Assembly (NCBI RefSeq): GCF_000009265.1
Contig: NC_008381.1
Location: 372,001 to 436,000, forward strand
DNA from: Rhizobium johnstonii 3841
GTDB lineage: Bacteria; Pseudomonadota; Alphaproteobacteria; Rhizobiales; Rhizobiaceae
DNA length: 64,000 nt
Direction of reading: 5' to 3'
Both the position numbers and the translations under genes were made by a program. Positions 1 to 8,770 of this stretch are shown here, piece after piece. The notes under the pieces were generated by a model, which saw only the letters and a list, made by a program, of their open reading frames with translations, was not told the DNA's origin and made no database searches. Each line of letters opens with the position of its first letter. The first letter of the stretch is position 1.

Positions 1-389
1 CTCGCGATCTCTTCGAACTGCCCCTCCTCCATGTCGAGTGGGAACGGCACTTCACCCCCTACCCGAGCTGGGCGGAGTTCGCCGCCAAGGCCGGTGTCTC
101 CTTCGACGCGTCAACGCCAGGCCTTTCCTTCACCCTGTCGAGCAGTGCGATTGACGCGGCCGTCAACAAGCGCGGCGTCGTTCTCGCGCAGATGTCGATG
201 ATATCAGATGAGCTCGAGGCGCAAACCCTCGTCATTCCCGTCGACCTGCGCATTGCGCTGCGTGAAAGCTATTTCCTCGCCTGGGATCGGGCCGCCTTGC
301 AGAAGCCCCATGGGCGCGAATTCCGCGATTGGCTCGTCGCTATTTCCCGTCAGCAGGCTCTGGCATCGGCGCCCAAGTCAACACTTTAG
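1..389 (+). CDS. LysR-type regulator, C-terminal fragment (GcvA-like)
   Basis: The frame is open from base 3 and stops at TAG 387-389; the gene begins upstream of the window. The roughly 128 visible residues resemble the C-terminal part of a LysR effector-binding domain: segments such as SSAIDAAVNKRGVVLAQ and the final strand-helix around SYFLAWDRAALQKP match the layout of GcvA/AmpR-like regulators, and the C-terminal FRDWLVA helix is typical. The DNA-binding domain is outside the window. It lies directly ahead of the monooxygenase gene on the same strand with a 113-base gap, so it may regulate that operon, but this is inference. Confidence 0.8.
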   Translation, partial: RDLFELPLLHVEWERHFTPYPSWAEFAAKAGVSFDASTPGLSFTLSSSAIDAAVNKRGVVLAQMSMISDELEAQTLVIPVDLRIALRESYFLAWDRAALQKPHGREFRDWLVAISRQQALASAPKSTL

Positions 390-428
390 AAAAACTAAAA
401 CGGAACTCAGCTACGCGATATTGATGAA

Positions 429-454
429 AATTTGCGCCTGGCGATAATTTGCGC
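429..454 (+). promoter_or_regulatory. 9-bp direct repeat upstream of the monooxygenase operon
   Basis: AATTTGCGC occurs at 429-437 and again at 446-454, a 17-base period, about 50-75 bases before the monooxygenase start. The stretch is AT-richer than the surrounding DNA. Such a repeat could be an activator site, possibly for the upstream LysR protein, but no consensus is recognised. Confidence 0.25.
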
Positions 455-502
455 AGTCGCCCTCCACCGTTGGCGGCGTGGCCGACATAGCAGGAGAGCT
501 CG

Positions 503-1858
503 ATGGCGCGAACTGACAAGATGAAACTCGGGACTTTCGTCTATACGTTCGGCTTTCATCCTGCCTCCTGGCTGCATCCGGCAAGCGACGTCAACGGCGC
601 CAACGACTTCGCTCATCTGCTCGATGTCGCCAAACGATCCGAGGCGGCCAAGTTCGATTTCATGTTCATGGCGGATTCTCCCGCCGCCGCCGTCGGCGAT
701 CCGAAGGCGCTTGCCCGCATTCCGACCAAGATGAACCGCTTCGAACCGCTCTCGCTGCTTTCGGCTCTGGCAGTCACTACCAACGATCTCGGCCTCGTGG
801 CGACGGTCTCGACGAGTTATTACGAACCATACAATGTCGCGCGCCTGTTCGCCTCGATCGACCATTTGAGCAAGGGCCGCGTCTGCTGGAACGTCGTCAC
901 GTCAGATCACGACGAAACCGGCTACAACTTCAATCGCGAGGGGCTTGACCCGCATGCGCTGCGTTACGAGCGCGGCAACGAGTTTGTCGATGTCGTGTTC
1001 GGCCTCTGGGACAGCTTCGAAGAAGGCGCGCTGCTTCTCGACCGTGAAAACGGTGTCTACTATGACAAAGACAAACACCACACGCTCAATCACAAAGGCA
1101 AGCACTTCCAGGTTCGCGGCCCCCTCAACATCGCGCGAACGCCCCAGGGCCGCCCGGTCATCGCCCAGGCGGGCGGTTCGGAACCTGGAATGGACATGGC
1201 GGCACGCACGGCCGAGATCGTCTTCAGCCTCGCATCGAATATCGACCGCAACCGGGCCTTTTATGAAAACGTCAAGCGCCGGATGCCGGCCCATGGTCGC
1301 GATCCCGACGACCTGAAAATCATGCCGGGCATCGTGATCAACGTCGGTGAAACCGAAGCCGAGGCAAAGGCAAAGGTGGATTATCTGATCGACAAGATGC
1401 ATCCGGATGTCGGTCGGCTGATGCTCTCGGAATTCCTCGAGGCGGACCTGCGCGATGTCGCTCTCGACAAGCCCTTCCCCATGGATCGGCTGCCGGCAGC
1501 ACCCAAGGGATCACGCGCCTTGTTCGACGAGCTGGTCGACTTCGTCAGAAGCGGCCGCACCGTCGGCGAACTTATCCGGCACTATGCCGAGAAGCATACC
1601 GGAAATGGCATGACAGGCACGCCGGCCCAGATTGCCGACTTCATGGAGGAATGGTTCGACACGCGCGCCGCCGACGGCTTCATCCTGATGTTTCCGACCC
1701 TGCCGTCCAGTCTCGACGACTTCGTGCGGTTGGTCCTGCCCGAGCTTCGCCGCCGCGGCCTGTTCCGTGAGGAATACGAGGGCAAGACCTTGCGCGAAAA
1801 CCTCGGTCTTTCCATGCCTGTCAACCGCTTTGCCAAAACGAAAGAGCCGGCCCGATGA
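503..1858 (+). CDS. FMN-dependent monooxygenase, NtaA/SnaA/DszA (bacterial-luciferase-like) family
   Basis: A 451-residue TIM-barrel flavin monooxygenase of the two-component class that uses FMNH2 from a separate reductase. Family marks include the N-terminal LGTFVYTFGFHPASW strand, FDFMFMADSPA, the RVCWNVVTS segment, VIAQAGGSEPG in the middle and the C-terminal signature GLFREEYEGKTLRENLGL, all usual for NtaA (nitrilotriacetate), SnaA and DszA-like enzymes; the length is normal. The start is ATG 503 behind AGGAGAG. The stop overlaps the flavin reductase start by four bases (ATGA), so the two are probably translationally coupled and form one oxygenase system. The substrate is not visible; a sulfur- or nitrogen-containing carbon compound is likely. 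A paralogue lies at 45027. Confidence 0.9.
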   Translation: MARTDKMKLGTFVYTFGFHPASWLHPASDVNGANDFAHLLDVAKRSEAAKFDFMFMADSPAAAVGDPKALARIPTKMNRFEPLSLLSALAVTTNDLGLVATVSTSYYEPYNVARLFASIDHLSKGRVCWNVVTSDHDETGYNFNREGLDPHALRYERGNEFVDVVFGLWDSFEEGALLLDRENGVYYDKDKHHTLNHKGKHFQVRGPLNIARTPQGRPVIAQAGGSEPGMDMAARTAEIVFSLASNIDRNRAFYENVKRRMPAHGRDPDDLKIMPGIVINVGETEAEAKAKVDYLIDKMHPDVGRLMLSEFLEADLRDVALDKPFPMDRLPAAPKGSRALFDELVDFVRSGRTVGELIRHYAEKHTGNGMTGTPAQIADFMEEWFDTRAADGFILMFPTLPSSLDDFVRLVLPELRRRGLFREEYEGKTLRENLGLSMPVNRFAKTKEPAR

Positions 1859-2394
1859 CTGCCGAAGCTCTGATCAGCGAAGCGGATTTCAAGCTTTCGA
1901 TGCGTCATCTGGCGGGTGCGGTCAGCGTGATCACGGTCGGCGACGGGCAACACCGCACCGGCTTCACGGCAACGTCGGTCTCCTCGCTTTCGGCGGAGCG
2001 GCCGTCCGTCATCGTCAGCGTCAACCGCGCCTCTTCCTCATGGCCGGCGCTGCAGCACTATGGCTGCTTCTGCGTCAACGTGCTCGCCGCCGACCAGCAG
2101 CAGGTGGCGCAATCCTTTGCCGGTCTTGACGGGCGAAAGGGCGCCGAACGCTACGGCGATGCGGGATGGTATCGCCTCAAGACCGGCGCGGCCGCCCTTG
2201 AAAATGCCCTTACGGTGCTGGACTGCAAGCTCGAAACCGCATTCCACTATCATTCCCATGCCATTCTGGTCGGGCATATCTGCGCGATCGAAATCCGGCA
2301 GGGCATAGGGCCGCTGCTTTACTGGCGCGGTGGCTACCATGAACTTCCGGCAGACGTCGATCGCCGCAACCTAGCGAAGGCGCTCGGACAATAG
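1855..2394 (+). CDS. Flavin reductase (FMN-binding split-barrel), monooxygenase partner
   Basis: A 179-residue flavin reductase-like protein that would supply reduced FMN from NAD(P)H to the monooxygenase immediately upstream. The family pattern is clear: FKLSMRHLAGAVSVITVG at the N-terminus, TGFTATSVSSLSAERPSVIVSVNR for the flavin-binding strands, FCVNVLAADQQ, and the late segment ENALTVLDCK followed by HAILVGHI. Length is normal. It starts inside the stop of the upstream gene (ATGA), which supports coupling. Its last 24 bases overlap the 3' end of the convergent aminotransferase gene. Confidence 0.92.
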   Translation: MTAEALISEADFKLSMRHLAGAVSVITVGDGQHRTGFTATSVSSLSAERPSVIVSVNRASSSWPALQHYGCFCVNVLAADQQQVAQSFAGLDGRKGAERYGDAGWYRLKTGAAALENALTVLDCKLETAFHYHSHAILVGHICAIEIRQGIGPLLYWRGGYHELPADVDRRNLAKALGQ

Positions 2395-3534
2395 CCCAAT
2401 CGAGGCGACATCCGCATTGGCAAAGGCAAGTCTGAGGTATCGTTCCTGGCCCTCGCCGAAATAGGCGCCGGGCAAACAAACGATGCCGGATTCCTTGGCG
2501 AGCTTTTCGGCAACCTCGGAAGACGATCGATCGGCGTAGGGATGAAGGACAAAGGCAAAATAGGCGCCGATCGCTCCAATCTCCCAATCCGCCAGCCCGG
2601 AGAAGACCTGCCTCAAAGCGTCCGCCCGGCGAGCAATCTCCAGCCGGTTGCCGGCCCGCCAATCGGCGAGCGCGGGGATCGCCGATGCAACGGCGATCTG
2701 AGCCGACCGCGGCGCGCAGATCTGCATATTGTCCATTACCTTGGCGATTTCGGCGATCAGTTTGGGCCCTGCCGTAATTGCACCCAGCCGATGACCGGGG
2801 ATGCAGAAGGACTTCGAAAAGCTGTAGAGAAGAACGAGCGTCTCCTCCCAATCCGGCTCGGAGAGAAGAGAGTGCGGCCGGCCGTAACCCTCGCCGAGGA
2901 AATCGCGATAGGTTTCGTCGAGGATCAGCCAGGCGCCATATTTTCGGCAGAGAACGAAAAGCTCATGAAGCAGGCTCGGCGGATAGACGGCGCCGGTGGG
3001 ATTGTTGGGTGTCACGACGGCAAGCATCTTCGCGCCGGCCGCAAGCGCCGCTTCAGCCGAACCCGGATCGGGAAGAAACCCGCTGGCGGGGTCACAATCG
3101 ACCAACCGGCGCTCGATCCCAAGCATGGATAGCGTCGTGTCGTAGTTGAAATAGAAGGGATTGGTCAGCGCCACCGTATCGCCCGCGCCCGCAAGCGCGA
3201 TCGCCGTACACATGAACGCCTGATTGCAGCCGGCGGTAATGTGGATATTACCGGCGGAAAGGTCGGCGCCGTAAAGCGCGGCAAGATGAGCCGCGTAGGC
3301 CTTGCGCAATAAAGGTTCACCTTCGATCGGCCCGTAACCCGTCATGGCCTGTTGCCCAGCCGCTTCGCCCAGAAGCCGCAGCATCTCCGGATGCGCGGGA
3401 TAGCCGGGAACAGCTTGCGAGAGGTCGATGAGCGGTCCTTTTTCTCCTTTATATTCGCGGCTCCAGGCGACGACGGAAGGAATGGGCGGGGCAGAGAGGC
3501 GGGCAACGAGGGAATTGGGTTTTGCAGCGATCAT
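2371..3534 (-). CDS. PLP-dependent aminotransferase, class I/II
   Basis: A 387-residue fold-type I aminotransferase. Visible features are the PNNPTG turn at residues 176-181, D206 in LILDETY (binds the pyridine nitrogen), the Schiff-base lysine K241 in YSFSKSF, and the C-terminal RYLRLAFAN arginine that binds the substrate carboxylate. The amino donor or acceptor cannot be read from sequence. It faces the flavin reductase with a 24-base tail-to-tail overlap and is divergent from the agmatinase-like gene, sharing a 90-base intergenic region. Start ATG 3534 has a weak AAAGAG-like site. Confidence 0.9.
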   Translation of the reverse strand: MIAAKPNSLVARLSAPPIPSVVAWSREYKGEKGPLIDLSQAVPGYPAHPEMLRLLGEAAGQQAMTGYGPIEGEPLLRKAYAAHLAALYGADLSAGNIHITAGCNQAFMCTAIALAGAGDTVALTNPFYFNYDTTLSMLGIERRLVDCDPASGFLPDPGSAEAALAAGAKMLAVVTPNNPTGAVYPPSLLHELFVLCRKYGAWLILDETYRDFLGEGYGRPHSLLSEPDWEETLVLLYSFSKSFCIPGHRLGAITAGPKLIAEIAKVMDNMQICAPRSAQIAVASAIPALADWRAGNRLEIARRADALRQVFSGLADWEIGAIGAYFAFVLHPYADRSSSEVAEKLAKESGIVCLPGAYFGEGQERYLRLAFANADVASIGLLSERLR

Positions 3535-3624
3535 ATCGATTTCTCTTTGATACCGATTGCTACAACGATACCAATTGCTTTCTCAACCTCTTTGTCTAAC
3601 GAGACGGACCTGAAGCGGAGACAC

Positions 3625-4686
3625 ATGCGCATGGTGTGGGACAAAACGCGGCTGGAGCAGCTGCGCGCAGAATTTGCAGACGCCAATGGCGGCGAGATAT
3701 TCGATGAGAAGTTTCGCAAAGTGGCGGAGAAGATCATCTCCAAGAGCGGCACGAGACTGGCGCCATATGCCGGAGTGCCGACCTTCCTCAGCGCGCCTTA
3801 CATGCAGGTCGCTGCCGAGGATCCGGACTTCGGCAATCTCCAGGTTGCAATCACCGGGATTCCCATGGATCTAGGCGTCACCAATCGCCCAGGCTCGCGT
3901 TTCGGACCGAGGGCACTTCGCGCCATTGAAAGGATCGGCCCCTACAACCACGTTCTTGCCACGGCGCCAGTCTTCGATCTTCGGGTCGCTGACATCGGCG
4001 ACGTACCGTTCCAAAGCCGCTACCGGCTGGAACTCAGCCATGACGACATCGAAAAGCGCATCGGCCAGATCGTCGATGCCGGCGTTGCCCCGCTTTCCGT
4101 CGGAGGCGATCATTCCATCAGCCACCCGATTTTGAAGGCCATCGGTCGGCAGCAGCCAGTCGGCCTCATTCATATTGATGCTCATTGCGATACAAGCGGC
4201 GCCTTCGATCAGACGAAATTTCATCACGGCGGGCCGTTCCGCAATGCGGTGCTGGACGGCGTGCTCGATCCGACAAGGACGATCCAGATTGGCATCCGTG
4301 GTTCGGCGGAATATTTGTGGGAATTCTCCTATGCGTCGGGAATGACCGTGATCCACGCAGAGGACATCAGCGGGATGGGGATTCCTGCCGTCATTGCCAA
4401 GGCAAAATCCATCGTCGGCGACGGCCCCACCTATCTTTCCTTCGACGTCGACAGCCTCGATCCGAGCTTTGCGCCTGGCACGGGCACGCCCGAGGTCGGT
4501 GGATTGACCACGCGTGAAGTCCTTGAACTGATACGCGGGCTGAAAGGGATAAACCTAGTGGGCGGCGATGTCGTCGAAGTTGCCCCGCAATATGACGCAA
4601 CGACCAACACAGCGCACGCCGCGGCACAAGTGCTCTTTGAGATTCTGAGCCTCATGGTGTTTAGTCCCTCGATCGGCAAACGCTAA
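3625..4686 (+). CDS. Agmatinase/arginase-family ureohydrolase
   Basis: A 353-residue manganese ureohydrolase. The metal-binding residues are complete: H163 in GGDHS, D185, H187 and D189 in HIDAHCD, and D274 and D276 in SFDVDSLDP. The family ending GTGTPEVGGLTTRE is present. The frame is open further upstream, but ATG 3625 (or ATG 3631) follows GAAGCGGAG and gives the normal family length with an N-terminal extension common in alphaproteobacterial guanidinobutyrase/agmatinase relatives. It should hydrolyse a guanidino compound to urea and an amine; agmatine, guanidinobutyrate or another substrate cannot be separated by eye. It is divergent from the aminotransferase, which could use the released amine. 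Confidence 0.88.
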   Translation: MRMVWDKTRLEQLRAEFADANGGEIFDEKFRKVAEKIISKSGTRLAPYAGVPTFLSAPYMQVAAEDPDFGNLQVAITGIPMDLGVTNRPGSRFGPRALRAIERIGPYNHVLATAPVFDLRVADIGDVPFQSRYRLELSHDDIEKRIGQIVDAGVAPLSVGGDHSISHPILKAIGRQQPVGLIHIDAHCDTSGAFDQTKFHHGGPFRNAVLDGVLDPTRTIQIGIRGSAEYLWEFSYASGMTVIHAEDISGMGIPAVIAKAKSIVGDGPTYLSFDVDSLDPSFAPGTGTPEVGGLTTREVLELIRGLKGINLVGGDVVEVAPQYDATTNTAHAAAQVLFEILSLMVFSPSIGKR

Positions 4687-4717
4687 GGCCAACCTCTCGG
4701 TCATCTCCATGTCATTC

Positions 4718-4757
4718 GTGGCGATGAGCAGTATTGCTGCGAAGGCTGTATCGCCAC
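4718..4757. terminator. Nested stem-loop between convergent genes
   Basis: GTGGCGAT at 4718-4725 pairs with ATCGCCAC at 4750-4757, and the loop contains a second small stem (GCAG/CTGC). It sits between the ends of the agmatinase-family gene and the isochorismatase-family gene and may terminate both. There is no long T-run. Confidence 0.4.
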
Positions 4758-4765
4758 ACGAGGCT

Positions 4766-5380
4766 CTAGCCAACCTCGCTCAAAAATTCTTCGGTCTCCA
4801 TGAGTTCGAGCTGCACGGAAAACCGATCGTGCAGAAGTTCCAGTGACGCGTCATGCGTATCGTCGGCGCCGCTGCACACGGCGTCTCTTAGGACGATGAC
4901 ACGATAGCCGAGATCAATCGCGCCGAGTGTCGTGGCAAGCACGCAGACATCCGTTTCACCGCCCGTTATCACAAGCGTATCGACCCGCTCCGACTGAAGG
5001 ATCGGATGAAGGCGGCCGTCGATCCAGGGGGAATAGGTGCGCTTGTCGAAGTGCCTTGCCGGCGGAACCAGCGATGCCAGTGATGAAGCGAGATCGATGA
5101 GGCCGCGCGGAAGATGTTCGCCCGTCATCATCCACCATTTCTGGTAATAGTCCCGCCATTTCCCCGGCATATCGTCGGCATGCTCGGGCGGCAGGAAGCG
5201 GGTAAAGATCGTTTGCGCCGGGTGCCGTCCGGCCAGCTCTTCGATCTGGGGAGAGATCCGTGCCATCCAGGGAACGTGCCACGGCGTGTCTTCGGCAAAC
5301 ATCCGCTGCATGTCGACGCAAAGGTGCCGCCACTCCCCGAGCTCGCCCATCACATCCTCCATCCGGTCTTCGGGCGTCAA
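4766..5380 (-). CDS. Isochorismatase-family cysteine hydrolase
   Basis: A 204-residue isochorismatase-like hydrolase. The catalytic triad can be placed: Asp in CVDMQRMF, Lys in HFDKRTYSPW and the nucleophile Cys in GGETDVCVLATTLGAIDLGYR. Members hydrolyse amides such as nicotinamide, ureidoacrylate or N-carbamoyl compounds; none is favoured here. The start is uncertain: TTG 5380 keeps the whole frame, ATG 5362 is an alternative only six codons later, and neither has a strong ribosome-binding site. It lies 44 bases downstream of the GGDEF-EAL gene on the same strand and is convergent with the ureohydrolase. Confidence 0.82.
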   Translation of the reverse strand: MTPEDRMEDVMGELGEWRHLCVDMQRMFAEDTPWHVPWMARISPQIEELAGRHPAQTIFTRFLPPEHADDMPGKWRDYYQKWWMMTGEHLPRGLIDLASSLASLVPPARHFDKRTYSPWIDGRLHPILQSERVDTLVITGGETDVCVLATTLGAIDLGYRVIVLRDAVCSGADDTHDASLELLHDRFSVQLELMETEEFLSEVG

Positions 5381-5424
5381 CTTTTGCCGGGGGCGAAAGT
5401 TCCTGGCGGAAGATCAGAAGCCTC

Positions 5425-7788
5425 TTAGGCGACGGCGCTCTCGGCTTTCCGGAAACTGTCAAGGTCGCCAAGAGGAACGGGTTTGGAGAAGAAGTAACCT
5501 TGGAGGTCGGTGCAGCCGAGGGCGGCCAGAAAGTCGCGTTGGTATTCCGTTTCGACCCCTTCGGCCGTCGTCGAGATACCGAGGTTGCGGCTGAGCGCGA
5601 CGATGGCGCCGATGATTGCTGCCCCGTTGGCTTTTGTGCCGAGCTGTGAGACGAACGATCGATCGATCTTGATGCGGTCGATATCGAAGCGCAGCAGATG
5701 GCTGAGACATGAAAAGCCGGTTCCGAAATCGTCGAGCGAAATCTGAACACCCCGGCTGCGCAGCGACTTCAGCACCGTATGGACGTCCGAGTTATCCTCG
5801 ATGAGCGAGGACTCGGTGAGCTCGAGTTCGAGCCGGGACGGCTGCAGGCCACTCTCCTCAAGCACGGCGAAGACTTCCTCGGCGAAATTTGGTCTTCTCA
5901 ACTGGGCGGGAGACGCATTGACCGCAACGAATGTGTCTTCCGGCCATTTGCAGGCGGCTCTGCAGGCTTCGCGCAAGACCCAGAAACCGAGAGCGTCGAT
6001 GAGGCCGCCCTCCTCGGCGACGGGGATGAAGCTGGCAGGCGTCAAGAGTCCGCGCTGGCTGTGACGCCAACGCACGAGAGCCTCCGCGCCCGACGCTGCG
6101 TATCCTGCCCCAGCGCGATGTACCGTTTGGTAATAGACCTCGAGCGATCCGAAGTCCGGCCTGTTTACAATCGGATCGGATTGCGAACCGTCGGCGAATG
6201 AGGCCGTGTCTTTGGCCAGAACTTCCCGCAATTCATTCTTGAGAATGTCGCGCGCATTCCGGCCGCCGTCCATGGACGGTGAATAGAGACGCCACTGGCC
6301 TCTGCCTCCCATCTTTGCCTCGTACAGTGCGACGTCGGCGTAGCGCATGATGTCATCGGCATTCCGTCCGGCGTCCGGCACGACGGTCACGCCGATCGAG
6401 CCGCCGACGCGCGCGACCGCCTCGCCTCTCAAAAGAGGGAAGGGTTTGCCGAGTTCGGCAACGATCGCTTCGCATATTGCCGGCAAAACATGGTCATGAT
6501 CTTTGATGTCGCGGAGAAGCAGGGCGAATTCGTCCCCTCCGAGCCGGGCAAGGGTGTCGCCCGGACGAAGCAGGGAGCGGATCCGCTCCGCAGCCATCCT
6601 GATGAGCTCATCGCCGGCCGCATGGCCGAACGTGTCGTTCACCGCTTTGAAGCGGTCGAGGTCGAGAAGCGCGACTGCCGAACGCTCGGTCGAATTCTGC
6701 GTCTCGGCCAGGCACTCGTCGAACCTCATCGCAAACAAGGCGCGGTTGGGAAGATCGGTCAGCACATCATGCAAGGCAAGCTGCCTTGCATGCAGCTCGC
6801 TTCTCTTCAACTCGCCGAGACTGCTTCGCAGACGCACCAGCAGGACCGAGAACAGGATCGCGATCACCAAGGCGGCAATCGAAAGCGCCGGCATCAATCG
6901 GCCGATCACCCTCGAACCTGGAAGATCGGGCCTCCATACGATGAAGCCGATCGGTTCGCCGTTTGCCGTGGCGTCGATCTGGAAGGCAACCTCGTTTTCG
7001 TCTGCATCGGCCGTGCGCGCGAAGCGTGCGCCGTTGAGGCCCTGTTCCCGGCTCAATTCGTCCAGCGCCGCACCATCGATAAACCGCACGACGATCAGGA
7101 ATTGCCGTATCGGCTGCCGCTGCCTCTCCGTGGCCTCGTTGATGGCGACGACGCCGACGATGGTCGGCCGACCTTCCAGCCGCATCAGATTGGCCAGCGC
7201 CCGGTTGGAGCGGGCGGCATTCGCAAGACGGCTTTCCATTGAGGACGGCGTTCGTTCGTTGGAAACCGTGCCGCGCCTCACTCCAAGCTGGGCATCCTGA
7301 AGGAGAGGCAAGAAGAGAGGCTTCATCCATCGATAACGCTTTTCCGTTTGGGCGTCCGCCAGCATGAGCAGTTGCGCCTTCTCGTCGACGACAAAGGCCT
7401 GATCGTAGCCGAAGGCGGACATTGCGGTCTGGCTGATCGCACTCCCGGCCGCCGCCGTCAGAACGGCCTCGAGGCTGGACGAACCTCCGGTCGATCGGGC
7501 CGCCGGATAAACGCGTGTAAGGTAGCCGTTGCCGAACTGGCCGATAACATGGGCGACTTGATCGACCTGTTCGCGCAGGCGGGCATTCACAAGCTGGCGC
7601 TGCCGATCAAGGGCGGCAGCATCGCTTTCGGTTCCTGCCCAGAGCGCCGAAAGCACGACAAGTCCGATCGCTCCAAGCCCGCTGACGGCAATAAGAAACA
7701 GTATTCTTCCCGAAGCGATCCAGGATTGCTGAAACGTGTTGGAGCTGGAAGGAAGAACGATGTGCAAGCGTAGACCCCTGAACACCAC
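5425..7788 (-). CDS. Membrane GGDEF-EAL cyclic-di-GMP protein with CHASE4-like periplasmic domain
   Basis: A 787-residue bifunctional signalling protein. Order: TM helix about residues 28-50, an extracytoplasmic region of about 245 residues resembling CHASE4, TM helix about 298-320, a GGDEF domain with an intact RLGGDEF at 415-421, and an EAL domain with intact EAL at 569-571, plus the late motifs DDFGTGFS and KIDRSFV. Both activities (diguanylate cyclase and phosphodiesterase) therefore look possible. A linker insertion of about 25 residues separates NELREVL from VYYQ at the start of the EAL domain. The start codon is GTG 7788 as annotated; a TTG seven codons later behind AGGGG is an alternative. 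It is divergent from a lone binding-protein gene. Confidence 0.9.
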   Translation of the reverse strand: MVFRGLRLHIVLPSSSNTFQQSWIASGRILFLIAVSGLGAIGLVVLSALWAGTESDAAALDRQRQLVNARLREQVDQVAHVIGQFGNGYLTRVYPAARSTGGSSSLEAVLTAAAGSAISQTAMSAFGYDQAFVVDEKAQLLMLADAQTEKRYRWMKPLFLPLLQDAQLGVRRGTVSNERTPSSMESRLANAARSNRALANLMRLEGRPTIVGVVAINEATERQRQPIRQFLIVVRFIDGAALDELSREQGLNGARFARTADADENEVAFQIDATANGEPIGFIVWRPDLPGSRVIGRLMPALSIAALVIAILFSVLLVRLRSSLGELKRSELHARQLALHDVLTDLPNRALFAMRFDECLAETQNSTERSAVALLDLDRFKAVNDTFGHAAGDELIRMAAERIRSLLRPGDTLARLGGDEFALLLRDIKDHDHVLPAICEAIVAELGKPFPLLRGEAVARVGGSIGVTVVPDAGRNADDIMRYADVALYEAKMGGRGQWRLYSPSMDGGRNARDILKNELREVLAKDTASFADGSQSDPIVNRPDFGSLEVYYQTVHRAGAGYAASGAEALVRWRHSQRGLLTPASFIPVAEEGGLIDALGFWVLREACRAACKWPEDTFVAVNASPAQLRRPNFAEEVFAVLEESGLQPSRLELELTESSLIEDNSDVHTVLKSLRSRGVQISLDDFGTGFSCLSHLLRFDIDRIKIDRSFVSQLGTKANGAAIIGAIVALSRNLGISTTAEGVETEYQRDFLAALGCTDLQGYFFSKPVPLGDLDSFRKAESAVA

Positions 7789-7893
7789 GACGCGGGCGCA
7801 TTCGTCGACGCTAACAAAGAAGCGTTCACGTAGAATTAAAAGCTGTGACCCACTATGGCGCGAGATCGACTATGCCCCAAGGAGCTCCCGACG

Positions 7894-8697
7894 ATGTTGC
7901 GCATATCCATTCAGACTATATTGCGCGGAGCGCTGATGGCGGGCGGGATCGGTATCTTTTTGGCTGCCTCGCCGCTCGAGGTGGCTGCGCAAGATCGCAC
8001 GCCGATGAGAATTGCCGTCGAAGGTGCGTTTCCGCCCTTCAACTATCTCGATGCAAATAACAAGCTTCAGGGCTTCGATATCGATATTGCCAATGCGCTG
8101 TGCGAGGTCGGCAAGTTCGAATGCCAATTCATCATCGAGAAGTGGGACGACATCATTCCCAATCTCGTTGCCGACAAATATGACGCGATCATCTCATCCA
8201 TGTCGATGAGCCTCGAGCGGCGTCAAAAGGTTGCCTTCACTGAAAAATACTACAACAGCCCGTCGGTGTTCATCGTTCGCAAGGATTCGTCGATCAACGA
8301 CATCAGCCCCGTCGCCCTCAGCGACAAAAAACTTGGGGTGACATCGTCGACAGCGCAGGAGTCCTTTGCCAACCATCTCTATCCGGAGATGGAAAAGACG
8401 ATTTTTCGGTCTTCGCCCGAATTGTACAAGGGTCTGGCGGATGGGAGTGTCGACATTATCCTCGAGGATAAACTCGCCATCTATGACTGGATTGCCAACA
8501 CCAAGGCAGGAAGCTGCTGCGAGTTCAAAGGGCCGGATCTGGTCGACGTCACATACTTCGGTGAGGGTGCTGGTATCGCGCTGCGCCTGGATGACAAGGA
8601 GCGTCTGACGCGCCTGAACGAAGCGCTGAAGAGCATCAAGGCGGACGGAACCTACGATATGATCAACGCCAAATATTTCCCGTTCAGCATCCAGTAG
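7894..8697 (+). CDS. Amino-acid-type ABC transporter substrate-binding protein (solitary)
   Basis: A 267-residue periplasmic binding protein of the HisJ/ArtJ cluster (SBP_bac_3). A signal peptide covers roughly the first 30 residues, ending ASPLEVAAQ. Typical segments follow: IAVEGAFPPFNYLDANNKLQ, GFDIDIANALC, WDDIIPNL, DAIISSMSMSLERR and FTEKYYNSPSVF. ATG 7894 is chosen over upstream in-frame codons because AAGGAG lies 12-17 bases before it and the signal peptide then starts at once. No permease or ATPase gene is adjacent, so it either serves a distant transporter or senses a ligand. It is divergent from the cyclic-di-GMP gene by about 105 bases. Confidence 0.88.
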   Translation: MLRISIQTILRGALMAGGIGIFLAASPLEVAAQDRTPMRIAVEGAFPPFNYLDANNKLQGFDIDIANALCEVGKFECQFIIEKWDDIIPNLVADKYDAIISSMSMSLERRQKVAFTEKYYNSPSVFIVRKDSSINDISPVALSDKKLGVTSSTAQESFANHLYPEMEKTIFRSSPELYKGLADGSVDIILEDKLAIYDWIANTKAGSCCEFKGPDLVDVTYFGEGAGIALRLDDKERLTRLNEALKSIKADGTYDMINAKYFPFSIQ

Positions 8698-8722
8698 TTC
8701 GCCGGCCGATATTCGAGAATGC

Positions 8723-8752
8723 GGGATGGTCGGGTTTTTGCCCGACCATCCC
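8723..8752. terminator. Strong bidirectional stem-loop terminator
   Basis: GGGATGGTCGGG pairs perfectly with CCCGACCATCCC around a TTTTTG loop (12-bp stem). It lies between the convergent ends of the binding-protein gene and fdhA and can serve both. Confidence 0.75.
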
Positions 8753-8770
8753 TGTCTTCGGTCGTTAGCA

